Positions 34,987 to 42,452 of a DNA stretch of 55,058 nucleotides are shown piece by piece (within the stretch, counting starts at the first letter, position 1; each line of letters opens with the position of its first letter). Position numbers and translations under genes: made by a program. Origin of the DNA: Chlorobium sp. (GTDB lineage: Bacteria; Bacteroidota; Chlorobiia; Chlorobiales; Chlorobiaceae); NCBI GenBank assembly GCA_028280025.1, contig JANQMO010000030.1:1-55058 (forward strand), read 5' to 3'. A model generated the notes under the pieces. The model ran no database searches. It had not been told where the DNA came from and saw only the letters and a list, made by a program, of their open reading frames with translations.

Positions 34987-35041
34987 AGCCGGGATTAGTC
35001 TGAAAAACAGACTCTCACGTAAAAACTTTTGAGTCCCGGCT
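34987..35041. other. Nested inverted repeats able to form a branched structure
   Basis: AGCCGGGA (34987-34994) pairs with TCCCGGCT (35034-35041), enclosing AGTCTG (34997-35002)/CAGACT (35008-35013) and CTCA...TGAG (35014-35033). The result could be a three-way junction of about 55 nt between convergent genes. No U-tract follows on either strand, so it is not a simple terminator. Confidence 0.45.
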
Positions 35042-35063
35042 CAAAAAAACTGTTACATGATCG

Positions 35064-36050
35064 TCACGATATCCCGCCGAAGTGCTTCATGAACTGTACG
35101 CGCTCGTAAGCGGCAGGATTTTCGGTCTTGCCGATGCTCATTTTGCCGATCACCTCGTCAAGCGACGAAAAACCGTGACGCGCCATATAGGCGTCGAGTT
35201 CCTCGAGTATGCCCTTGATAACCGAATACCCGTTTTTATACAGCGCCGAAACCACCTGGCCGGCCCTGGCCCCGGCGAGAAGCTGCTTGATAAGCGCTGT
35301 CCCGTCATGGATTCCGGTCGATGCTGCAATATCACACGGTATCCTTGAGGAGAGCATGGCAACCCAGCGAAGTGAAAAGGCTATTTCATCCGGTGAACTG
35401 AAAACGCTCGACGGCTTCAGCTCGAAAGAGTCAATGTCGATATCCGGCGAGTAGAACCGGTTGAACATCACAATCCCTTTTACCCCGGTACCGGCTATAT
35501 TGGCGGCCATATTGGCAAGACCGGAAAAATAACTGCTGATTTTAGCCGCCACCGGGATCCGCAGCCTGCCTGTCACGTCTTCCAGGATATCGAGATAGGT
35601 CCTTTCACGCTGTCCGCTGTCAATCGCAGGATCCGATGGGAGCATAAAAAGGTTCAGTTCGAGCGCGTCGGCACCGGCCCGTTCTATTTGAGCTGCAAAC
35701 TCGGTCCATTCGGATGGCGACACACAGTTGATGCTGGCGATGACAGGAATATCGACCTGCTCCTTACTTTCGCTGATCAGGTCAAGATACTCACGAAGGT
35801 CGTTGCCTCGTGTGTAGCGGCTGATATAGTCTTCCGCCTGGGCATAATAGTACAGCTGTTCGTTGGCTTCGATCGCATATCCGGATTCGTGATGGATCTG
35901 CTCTTCAAACAACGACTTCAAAACAATCGCCCCCGCGCCGGCGTCAGCCGCCTTCCTGACGTTTTCCAGACTCCCCGTCATACCGGAACTCCCGGCAATC
36001 ACCGGATTGTTCAGTTTCATACCCATATATGTTGTCGACAGGTCAGCCAT
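35064..36050 (-). CDS. Dihydroorotate dehydrogenase-like FMN protein, not canonical PyrD
   Basis: A 328-residue TIM-barrel protein like class 1 dihydroorotate dehydrogenases: MADLSTTYMGMKLNNPVIAGSSGMTG, ADAGAGAIVLKSLFEEQI, VIASINCVSPSEW, GADALELNLFMLP, VAAKISSYF and ASTGIHDGTALIKQLLAGA (FMN phosphate region). The usual ELNISCPN block reads ELNLFMLPSD, and the class 1 active-site cysteine loop is not recognisable, so a different substrate is likely. Similar proteins are often annotated putative DHOD in cyanobacteria and Bacteroidetes. A strong GGAGGAATT precedes the ATG. The gene is monocistronic. Confidence 0.8.
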   Translation of the reverse strand: MADLSTTYMGMKLNNPVIAGSSGMTGSLENVRKAADAGAGAIVLKSLFEEQIHHESGYAIEANEQLYYYAQAEDYISRYTRGNDLREYLDLISESKEQVDIPVIASINCVSPSEWTEFAAQIERAGADALELNLFMLPSDPAIDSGQRERTYLDILEDVTGRLRIPVAAKISSYFSGLANMAANIAGTGVKGIVMFNRFYSPDIDIDSFELKPSSVFSSPDEIAFSLRWVAMLSSRIPCDIAASTGIHDGTALIKQLLAGARAGQVVSALYKNGYSVIKGILEELDAYMARHGFSSLDEVIGKMSIGKTENPAAYERVQFMKHFGGIS

Positions 36051-36148
36051 AATTCCTCCATCAGTCTTGTTGTTACGATGCGGGACCGGGATTTGCCCTT
36101 ACATGGAAACATCTCTTGACCCGCCATGCAAAAAAGATATAAAAAACT

Positions 36149-36170
36149 GTGCCCTGAATATTCAGGGCAC
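36149..36170 (-). terminator. Terminator of the 36352-37113 hydrolase gene
   Basis: A perfect 22-bp palindrome (arms GTGCCCTGAAT) is followed on the minus strand by AGTTTTTTATA. It lies downstream of the hydrolase and upstream of the DHOD-like gene. Confidence 0.7.
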
Positions 36171-36351
36171 CATAAAAAAAGCAACTGTTTCGCTGCCAAG
36201 TTAGCTATTGCGGAAGGAAGTAAAAAACATCGCCCGTATTATCGCCGCAATCCGGCGACCTCGATGAGCCTTTTTGGCAATCCCTTGCCTGGCATAATCC
36301 GCGAGCGGCAGGGACATACCGGCTGAATGCAGAAAAGCACTTTTGCAGACA

Positions 36352-37113
36352 TCACAACTGTTCGCTGCAGGGGAAACGGGAACACAGATACGCCGTCACA
36401 GCATCGATAGCCCGCTCTTTTTCAGAATCGCAGAACATCTGGTGATCGGAAAGCTCCAGAAGAAGCACCTCCTTTTCCTCCGCACGCGTCGCCACCCCTT
36501 TATCAAGCACCTCCGCACTCTCTGCGCGGATCGTCCTGTCACGGCCGCCGAGAAGAAGGAGAAAGGGGGCGCGCACATTTTTCAAGCGATCTTCGGTATA
36601 GGCTATCAGCTTGAAAAATGAAAATATTGCGTCAGTAGGAGCCCAGTGGTAATGAACAGAGCGGCACACTTCTTCACGGTCGCCGAACTCGGTGTCAAGC
36701 TCCCAGCTCCTGAACAGCCTTTTCAACAACGGGGCGAAGGCGTGCAGAGGTCTTCCCGGACCAAGCATTGACGTCACGCGAAAAGGCGGAGCGGCAAGAA
36801 CAAGGGAATCCAGTTGAGCATCCTGGAATCTTGCTGCAAGATTGAGCGCGATCAAGGCGCCCATACTGTGGCCTACAACAAGTATGTGATCGACCTGGCG
36901 TGACAGCTCTGTAAACGCCGTTTCCGCATCCAGCATCCAGTCCTGCCATGTCACACCCCGAAGATGCTCAGGAGAAGACTCACCATGCCCTTTGAGTACG
37001 GGCGCAGCAACGTGAACGTCTCTTGCAGCAAGAGCGTCAACAAGGGGGACAACGCTTCCGGGAAATGCCGTAAAACCATGAATGACCAGGACGCCATACT
37101 GTTTTTGCATCAT
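36352..37113 (-). CDS. Alpha/beta hydrolase, carboxylesterase/monoacylglycerol-lipase type
   Basis: A 253-residue cytosolic protein without signal peptide. It shows YGVLVIHGFTAFPGSVVPL (oxyanion HG), APVLKGHGESSPEHL, the nucleophile elbow VVGHSMGALIAL, acid loop GGRDRTI and SDHQMFCDSEKE with the catalytic His. The order and the KGHG motif are like bacterial Est30-type carboxylesterases and lysophospholipases. About 200 bp beyond the stop lies a palindromic terminator. It is divergent from rlpA. Confidence 0.82.
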   Translation of the reverse strand: MMQKQYGVLVIHGFTAFPGSVVPLVDALAARDVHVAAPVLKGHGESSPEHLRGVTWQDWMLDAETAFTELSRQVDHILVVGHSMGALIALNLAARFQDAQLDSLVLAAPPFRVTSMLGPGRPLHAFAPLLKRLFRSWELDTEFGDREEVCRSVHYHWAPTDAIFSFFKLIAYTEDRLKNVRAPFLLLLGGRDRTIRAESAEVLDKGVATRAEEKEVLLLELSDHQMFCDSEKERAIDAVTAYLCSRFPCSEQL

Positions 37114-37259
37114 ACTCGATCCCCGGCTCGTTGCGTAATCCTACCCATTAGTAATAAAGCCAATCGAGCCGTTATTACAAGCGCACGCATTCAGTTGCAG
37201 GGCCGGGGACATAGCTTATGTCGACTCTTTTCATTATTTTGCAGGCAAAAGTATCAACC

Positions 37260-37877
37260 ATGCATAACTTCAGACGAACAGTTTGCCGCTTGCGGCGATA
37301 TCTGCCATTCATCCTGCCGGTTGTGCTGCTGCTGAATGGCTGTTCCGTTGTCTCTACGACGACCAAAGCGGTTTATTCGGTCGGAAAATTTACGGTCAAC
37401 ACCATTACAGCCCCCTTCACCCATGACGAAATCGAATCTATCGACGGACTGTCGCCAGAGGAGGCCGTCAGACAGGGGCGCGTAAAAAATGCGCCGTATG
37501 TCGTATACGGAAAGACATATGTCCCGATGAGCGTCGAGGAATCACGAAACTACCGCGAAACGGGAATAGCCTCATGGTACGGCGAAGAAACCCGCAGGAA
37601 AGCCGGCGGCAAAATCACGGCAAATGGAGAGAAGTTCGATCCGGACAAACTCAGCGCCGCCCATAAATACCTCCCTCTCCCCGTCTATGCCAGGGTCACG
37701 AACCTGGAAACAAGAAAATCGGTTATCGTGAGAGTCAATGACCGGGGCCCCTTTGCCCATGACCGGGTCATCGATCTGAGTGCGGGTGCCGCAAAAAAGC
37801 TCGGCTTTTATGAAAAGGGAACCGCAAGGGTTTCAGTGGAGGTTGTCTCCCTGAGAGCCGATACCGCAAGCCGATAA
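37260..37877 (+). CDS. rlpA: RlpA-like septal-ring lytic transglycosylase lipoprotein
   Basis: A 205-residue lipoprotein from the ATG at 37260; the signal ends LLNGC. The double-psi beta-barrel (about 105-200) has ETGIASWYGEE, GGKITANGEKFDPDKLSAAHK, LPVYARVTNLE, VIVRVNDRGPFAHDRVIDLS and AAKKLGF, all RlpA hallmarks, with the catalytic Glu/Asp positions kept. There is no C-terminal SPOR domain, so septal targeting would need another partner. RlpA cleaves peptide-free glycan strands in species where tested. Confidence 0.9.
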   Translation: MHNFRRTVCRLRRYLPFILPVVLLLNGCSVVSTTTKAVYSVGKFTVNTITAPFTHDEIESIDGLSPEEAVRQGRVKNAPYVVYGKTYVPMSVEESRNYRETGIASWYGEETRRKAGGKITANGEKFDPDKLSAAHKYLPLPVYARVTNLETRKSVIVRVNDRGPFAHDRVIDLSAGAAKKLGFYEKGTARVSVEVVSLRADTASR

Positions 37878-37909
37878 CATCCGAGGCAAAACATAGCCAG
37901 CACGTTTCA

Positions 37910-38254
37910 ATGACTGCCGATCGATCATTTTACGACAGGGTATACGAGCTCGTTTGTCGTATACCTGAAGGGAAAGTAACGACATACGGTATCATAGCCG
38001 AACAGATAAGTATCCGGTCCGCCGCACGAATGGTCGGATGGGCACTCAATAAAGCCGACCTGGCAGAGGTTCCCGCGCACCGTGTCGTGAACCGCAACGG
38101 CCATTTAACCGGCAAAGCGCATTTTTCCTCCCCGCAAGCAATGCGGCGCATGCTGGAAACCGAGGGGGTGACATTCAGAGCGGACGGTTCGGTTGACCTC
38201 GACAATCACCTCTACCGTTTCACTCCTTGCCGAATATCGAAGCGTCCTTCATGA
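37910..38254 (+). CDS. Alkyltransferase-like protein (ATL), Cys replaced by Ala
   Basis: A 114-residue DNA-binding domain of the O6-alkylguanine-DNA alkyltransferase family: FYDRVYELVCRIPEGKVTTYG, a helix-turn-helix with ARMVGWALN, then VPAHRVVNRNG, where active enzymes have PCHRV. The acceptor Cys is Ala, so it cannot take up an alkyl group. ATL proteins bind alkylated bases and hand them to nucleotide excision repair. It lies 32 bp after rlpA on the same strand, and its last 35 bp overlap the convergent talC. Confidence 0.85.
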   Translation: MTADRSFYDRVYELVCRIPEGKVTTYGIIAEQISIRSAARMVGWALNKADLAEVPAHRVVNRNGHLTGKAHFSSPQAMRRMLETEGVTFRADGSVDLDNHLYRFTPCRISKRPS

Positions 38255-38891
38255 ATCGCTCGAGACCGCTGTCGGTCAGGGGATGCTTTGCCAGCTGACT
38301 GATGACCTTGTAGGGTATCGTCGCGACGTCCGCGCCCGCAAGAGCGGCTTCAACAACATGCTGCGGGTGACGGATGCTTGCAACCAGCACTTCGGTCGGA
38401 TAGCCGTAATTCTCGTAGACCGTAACAATCTGCCGGACAAGCCCCATGCCTTCAGTACTGATGTCATCGAGACGCCCGACAAACGGACTGACATACGAAG
38501 CCCCGGCTTTTGCGGCAAGAATTGCCTGTGTTGCAGAAAAGACCAGCGTGGCGTTGACCCGTATACCGTTACCGGAAAGCGCGCGCATGGCCTTGAGTCC
38601 GTCAAGCGTGAGCGGACATTTCACCACGACATTCTCATCGATCGAGGCAAGCTCTTCGCCCTGGGCGATCATCTCGTCCGCAGTCAGGGTTGTCACCTCT
38701 GCACTGACAGGCCCGTCGACGATCTCACAGATCTTGGCGATATGGGCCTTGAAATCGGCATAGGTAAAATGATCCGGGTCGCGGACGATTTTTGCGACAA
38801 GGGACGGGTTTGTCGTCACTCCGTCCAGAACACCGAGCTCGTTAGCCGCACTGATCTCTTCAAGATCGGCCGTATCAATAAAGAATTGCAT
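38220..38891 (-). CDS. Transaldolase / fructose-6-phosphate aldolase, TalC-MipB type
   Basis: A 223-residue short-form class I aldolase from the ATG at 38891: MQFFIDTADLEEISAANELGVLDGVTTNPSLVAK, then VVVKCPLTLDGLKA with the Schiff-base Lys, NATLVFSATQAILAAKAGASYVSPFVGRLDD, and VLVASIRHPQHVVEAA. It transfers dihydroxyacetone units among sugar phosphates in the pentose-phosphate pathway; the short forms may be transaldolases or F6P aldolases, and sequence alone does not decide. It is 58 bp downstream of the DHS-like gene. Confidence 0.9.
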   Translation of the reverse strand: MQFFIDTADLEEISAANELGVLDGVTTNPSLVAKIVRDPDHFTYADFKAHIAKICEIVDGPVSAEVTTLTADEMIAQGEELASIDENVVVKCPLTLDGLKAMRALSGNGIRVNATLVFSATQAILAAKAGASYVSPFVGRLDDISTEGMGLVRQIVTVYENYGYPTEVLVASIRHPQHVVEAALAGADVATIPYKVISQLAKHPLTDSGLERFMKDASIFGKE

Positions 38892-38949
38892 CTCCTGCTC
38901 CGTTTCGTTGTTAAGGTATACTCCTCTCGACCATACAACACAATTTTCT

Positions 38950-40002
38950 TCAGACTGCTTCTTCCTGCTTTCCGGCAAGCATTGCATTGAAGTTCCTGCC
39001 GGTACGATTCACCCATCCCTTTTTATGATACGCATAACCGGCAATCAGGGGAAGGGCGATCGTAGCTTCGGAAAAGACCATCTGCTCGAAAACCGTATCC
39101 ACCTTGCCCCAGGAACTGGCTTCCTTGAGCGTCGAACCGGAAAGTCCGCCGTCACGCTCGTCGGCAACAGTAACCTGAATGGCATAGGTATGCATCGAAA
39201 CATCTTCATAGCCAAGCACCTCTGCCGCAACGACAATATCCTGCGTAAAGTTTTTCGGCACACCGCCGCCAAGCATGAATATGCCGGTCCTGTCATTGGC
39301 AATTTTGATGGCGGTCAGTTCGCGAAAATCTTTCACGGAATCGATCGCAACCTGTTTTTCCGGATTGTTCCACTGGTGATGCACAAGACCGAACCCGGCT
39401 GAACAGTCCGAGAAAGCAGGGACAAAGACAGGAACACCTTTTTCATAGGCTTTGCAGACAATCGAGTTCCTGTCAAGCTTGTTGTCCGCGATATATCGCC
39501 CCATCTCCATGATAAACTCCCTGGAGGAGTATGTGCCGGGCCTCATGGCTCCGGCAATCAACGCCATGGTGTCGTCACAGACCCTCAGTTCATCCTCATC
39601 GATATAGGTATCGTAGATGCGATCAATATGCATCTGCCGCAGAACGGCGTCATCTGCAAAAGGATCGCCTTTATAGTGCCTGAATCCCAGAGCCTCGAAA
39701 AAATCCTGGTCAACGATATTGGCTCCCGTGGAAACAATAACATCCACCATGTTATGCTCTATCATATCGATGATCACCTGCTTCAATCCGGCGCTGACAA
39801 GCGAACCGGCAAGCGTCAGGATAACCGCACAGTCCTTGTCACGCTGCATTCTGTCAAGAATTGTTGCAGCTCTGGCAAGATTCCGTGCCTGGAAAGCCGT
39901 ATCAGCCATCTGCTCGACAAGCGGAACAATATCGATCGACGTTATATCGATATGCCTGACCGGTTCTTTCAGGAAATCCTCTTTTCGTATATCGTTGTTC
40001 AT
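38950..40002 (-). CDS. Deoxyhypusine synthase-like protein
   Basis: A 350-residue protein of the deoxyhypusine/homospermidine synthase fold: AVILTLAGSLVSAGLKQVI, VDVIVSTGANIVDQDFFEALG, GVPVFVPAFSDCSAGFGL, IFMLGGGVPKNF and, near the C-terminus, LKEASSWGKV, whose Lys aligns with the catalytic Lys of eukaryotic DHS (WGK). In eukaryotes and archaea this enzyme modifies eIF5A with spermidine; bacteria lack eIF5A. Bacterial homologues are thought to make polyamines such as homospermidine, so that role is inferred here. GGAG precedes the ATG. Confidence 0.85.
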   Translation of the reverse strand: MNNDIRKEDFLKEPVRHIDITSIDIVPLVEQMADTAFQARNLARAATILDRMQRDKDCAVILTLAGSLVSAGLKQVIIDMIEHNMVDVIVSTGANIVDQDFFEALGFRHYKGDPFADDAVLRQMHIDRIYDTYIDEDELRVCDDTMALIAGAMRPGTYSSREFIMEMGRYIADNKLDRNSIVCKAYEKGVPVFVPAFSDCSAGFGLVHHQWNNPEKQVAIDSVKDFRELTAIKIANDRTGIFMLGGGVPKNFTQDIVVAAEVLGYEDVSMHTYAIQVTVADERDGGLSGSTLKEASSWGKVDTVFEQMVFSEATIALPLIAGYAYHKKGWVNRTGRNFNAMLAGKQEEAV

Positions 40003-40074
40003 GTATGTTCTCCATTAATAATGTCGAGGGTGTCTCAAAAGCCTTACATTTTTTCTTTTTTCAGTCATCCTCGG
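40003..40074. other. dhs leader
   Basis: The 72 bp before the DHS-like gene contain only a poly-pyrimidine stretch (TTTTTTCTTTTTT near 40049-40061, plus strand) and the start of the inverted-repeat element. I see no promoter that stands out. Confidence 0.3.
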
Positions 40075-40196
40075 GCCTGCCCTGTGAAATAGATGCTCTT
40101 GATTTCACGGGGCTTACCCGGGGCTCCATCTTCTAACGGAAGTCCTTATGGATGCCGCATCCCTGTGAAATCCGAACATCTATTTCACGGGGCGGC
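40075..40196. repeat. 122-bp nested inverted-repeat element (BIME/MITE-like)
   Basis: The ends are imperfect inverted repeats of about 20 bp (40075-40095 and 40177-40196; core CCYGTGAAATAGATG). Inside are two further copies of the same core facing inwards (40102-40113 and 40160-40171), so each half folds as its own hairpin. The second hairpin is extended by ATGCCGC/GCGGCAT. It lies between the SRP RNA gene and the DHS-like gene. Confidence 0.7.
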
Positions 40197-40334
40197 ATGA
40201 CTCTGTGCTTGATTCGTCTTCCCGTTCAAGACGCCTCAATACATTTGTCCAAAAAACGCCTTGGTCAGGAAAGGCTTTTCAGATATATGATACGTGTTTT
40301 CCAATTGAATCGATAGCGGGGCGATGGGCAAAAA

Positions 40335-40437
40335 AAGAGAGCAAGCTGACTATATCACACATTCAAATTACCGGATGCTGCTTCCTTCCGGACCTGACAT
40401 GGTTGGGTAACCGAATGTTGTATAGGACTTGCTCCCA
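40335..40437 (-). ncRNA. ffs: Signal recognition particle RNA (small bacterial, 4.5S type)
   Basis: The minus strand carries the universally conserved SRP helix-8 sequence TCAGGTCCGGAAGGAAGCAG (about 40399-40380), with the GGAA tetraloop and the asymmetric loops bound by Ffh. Flanks pair as a long hairpin: GGGAGCAAG (from 40436) with CTTGCTCTC (to 40337), CTATA with TATAG, ACATTC with GAATGT, and GGTTACC with GGTAATT. The last stem is followed by a T7 tract, so it also terminates transcription. The length of about 100 nt fits the 4.5S class, lacking the Alu domain. With Ffh and FtsY it targets nascent membrane proteins. Confidence 0.96.
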
Positions 40438-40642
40438 AAATCTTTCTCTTTACGAGGGCTGTTAATATAGCATGAAATATTCGTTTCACACAAACAAAAA
40501 AATGACAACCCTGTCAAAACCGCTCAGAAACTGCTTTTATCTTTATGGCAACTGTTATAACTTCAAGTGCATTTTACAGAACAACCAGCCTGAGCCTGCG
40601 GAGTGGCGCCGTACGCTCAGCACACGCTCCGATCACGACGTT
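40438..40642. other. Gap between the SRP RNA gene and trpS
   Basis: About 200 bp of divergent promoter region. The reading frame of trpS is open back to 40472, but the added residues do not resemble TrpS. TTATAA near 40554-40560 is a possible -10 for trpS. No tRNA, T-box or leader peptide with tandem Trp codons is seen. Confidence 0.35.
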
Positions 40643-41665
40643 ATGGGCAGAAAACGAATCTTAAGCGGCATGCGCCCGACGGGCAAACTGCACCTGGGCC
40701 ATTATACCGGCGCACTTGAAAACTGGGTTGAACGACAGAACGAACTCGATGCGTCCGGCAACCGGATGTATGAGACCTACTTCCTGATTGCCGACTACCA
40801 CAGCCTGACAACCTCTCTTGAAACAGACGATATTTTCAGTTTCACCATCGACATGGTAACCGACTGGCTTGCCGCGGGCATAGACCCGGAGAAAAGCCCC
40901 ATCTTCCGCCAGTCACAGGTCAAGGAACACGCCGAGCTTTTCCTGATCTGCTCCATGCTGATCACCGCGTCAAGGCTCGAACGCAACCCGACCCTCAAGG
41001 ATCAGGTGAGAGACCTTAACATGGCAGCTGTTTCATACGGCCATCTCGGATATCCGGTCCTGCAGGCGGCTGACATCCTTCTCTACAAGGGCAACATCGT
41101 CCCTGTCGGCGAGGATCAGCTTCCGCATGTCGAAATCACAAGGGAAATCGCCCGCCGCTTCAACAAGCAGTACCAGCATCCTCTGAACGGGGATGTTTTC
41201 GAGGAGCCCGAGCCGAAAATCACACGCTTTTCCCGCCTGGCCGGTCTTGACGGCAAAATGAAAATGTCCAAGTCTCTCGGCAACACCATGCTCCTCTGCG
41301 ATTCGCCCGAAGACGTGCAGAACAAGCTGCGCAAAGCGGTCACCGACACAGAGAAAATCAGGAAAAACGATCCGGGAAGGCCTGAGGTCTGTACGGTGTT
41401 CAGTTATCATCAGCGTTTTTCAACACCCGACAGCGTTGCTGAAATAGAGCGGGACTGCCGGTCCGGCGCTCTTGGCTGTGTGGACTGCAAAAAACGCTGT
41501 TCTGCAGCCATTTCCCGCGAGCTTTCCCCGATCCTCGAAAAGAGGGCGGAGTATGCTGCGAGCCCAGGATCAGTCAAGGATATCCTCCTCGAAGGGGAAC
41601 ACTATGCACGAAAGGCGGCAGACCAAACCATGCGTGAGGTCCGCGAAGCAATGCAGTTAGGCTGA
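40643..41665 (+). CDS. trpS: Tryptophanyl-tRNA synthetase
   Basis: Class I synthetase charging tRNA-Trp. From the ATG at 40643 (MGRKRILSGMRPTGKLHLGHYTG) it has 340 residues, the bacterial size. HLGH stands for HIGH and KMSKSLGN for KMSKS. DQLPHVEITREIARRFN and VGEDQ are typical. It is first of a plus-strand run with a HAD phosphatase and argS. Confidence 0.95.
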   Translation: MGRKRILSGMRPTGKLHLGHYTGALENWVERQNELDASGNRMYETYFLIADYHSLTTSLETDDIFSFTIDMVTDWLAAGIDPEKSPIFRQSQVKEHAELFLICSMLITASRLERNPTLKDQVRDLNMAAVSYGHLGYPVLQAADILLYKGNIVPVGEDQLPHVEITREIARRFNKQYQHPLNGDVFEEPEPKITRFSRLAGLDGKMKMSKSLGNTMLLCDSPEDVQNKLRKAVTDTEKIRKNDPGRPEVCTVFSYHQRFSTPDSVAEIERDCRSGALGCVDCKKRCSAAISRELSPILEKRAEYAASPGSVKDILLEGEHYARKAADQTMREVREAMQLG

Positions 41666-41737
41666 ATAAAAGAATCACCTGTATCGTGCATGGAAATGAA
41701 CATCCGGTACAGCAAACAGTAGAAAGGAACCTGAACG

Positions 41738-42436
41738 GTGAACAGCAACGAACCGTATGCATTTATTTTCGACATGGACGGCGTCCTTGTCGACAACATG
41801 CAGATGCATGCCCGGTCATGGGTTGAGCTCTTTCGCGATTACGGGCTCGAAGGGCTGGATCCCGACCGCTATCTCCGTGAAACCGCCGGCATGAAAGGGC
41901 TCGATGTGCTCCGCCATTTCCTGGATAAAAACATTACGCCGCAAAAGGCCGAAACGCTGACCGAGCTCAAGGACTTTCTCTACCGCTTCATGTACCGCAG
42001 CGAGATCCGGCCGATCGGCGGACTGGAACGTTTTCTCGACAAGGCTGCCGCAATGGGCATACGGCTTGGTGTCGGAACTGGCGCCACCGCCCGTAATATC
42101 GAGTACACACTCGGTATTCCCGGCCTGAGGGACCGGTTTCAGGCCGTTGTCGGTTCCCATCAAGTCAAAGAGGGCAAGCCGCACCCTGATATCTTCCTCC
42201 GTGTAGCGGAGCTGCTTGAAACAGATCCTGAACGCTGTATTGTTTTTGAAGATGCCCTGCCCGGCCTGGAAGCCGCCCGTGCAGCAGGCATGAAAAGCAT
42301 AGCCCTTGCCACGACAAATCCCGCGGAAATCATGAATAATCTTCCGGGAGTCATCACGGTAACCGATGATTTCACCCCTCTTCATCCGGAAGAAATCCTC
42401 GAAAACGCCTTTATGGCACAACCATCAGCAACCTGA
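41738..42436 (+). CDS. HAD-superfamily phosphatase, beta-phosphoglucomutase-like
   Basis: A 232-residue HAD protein starting with GTG. Motif I FIFDMDGVLVDN (Asp12, Asp14), cap helices with DVLRHFL, motif II GVGTGAT, the motif III Lys in VKEGKPHPDIFL and motif IV CIVFEDALPGLEAARAAGM are complete, so it should be active. The family includes beta-phosphoglucomutase and many sugar or nucleotide phosphatases; the substrate is open. It lies between trpS and argS, 16 bp before the latter. Confidence 0.85.
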   Translation: MNSNEPYAFIFDMDGVLVDNMQMHARSWVELFRDYGLEGLDPDRYLRETAGMKGLDVLRHFLDKNITPQKAETLTELKDFLYRFMYRSEIRPIGGLERFLDKAAAMGIRLGVGTGATARNIEYTLGIPGLRDRFQAVVGSHQVKEGKPHPDIFLRVAELLETDPERCIVFEDALPGLEAARAAGMKSIALATTNPAEIMNNLPGVITVTDDFTPLHPEEILENAFMAQPSAT

Positions 42437-42452
42437 GGCAACCGCAATCGAT

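Noticed and set aside
36051..36340. Small ORFs between the DHOD-like and hydrolase genes
   Set aside because: No ribosome sites or coding bias; the region is explained by promoter plus terminator palindrome.
40472..40642. trp leader peptide or T-box before trpS
   Set aside because: No tandem Trp codons, no T-box sequence TGGNACCGCG and no terminator.
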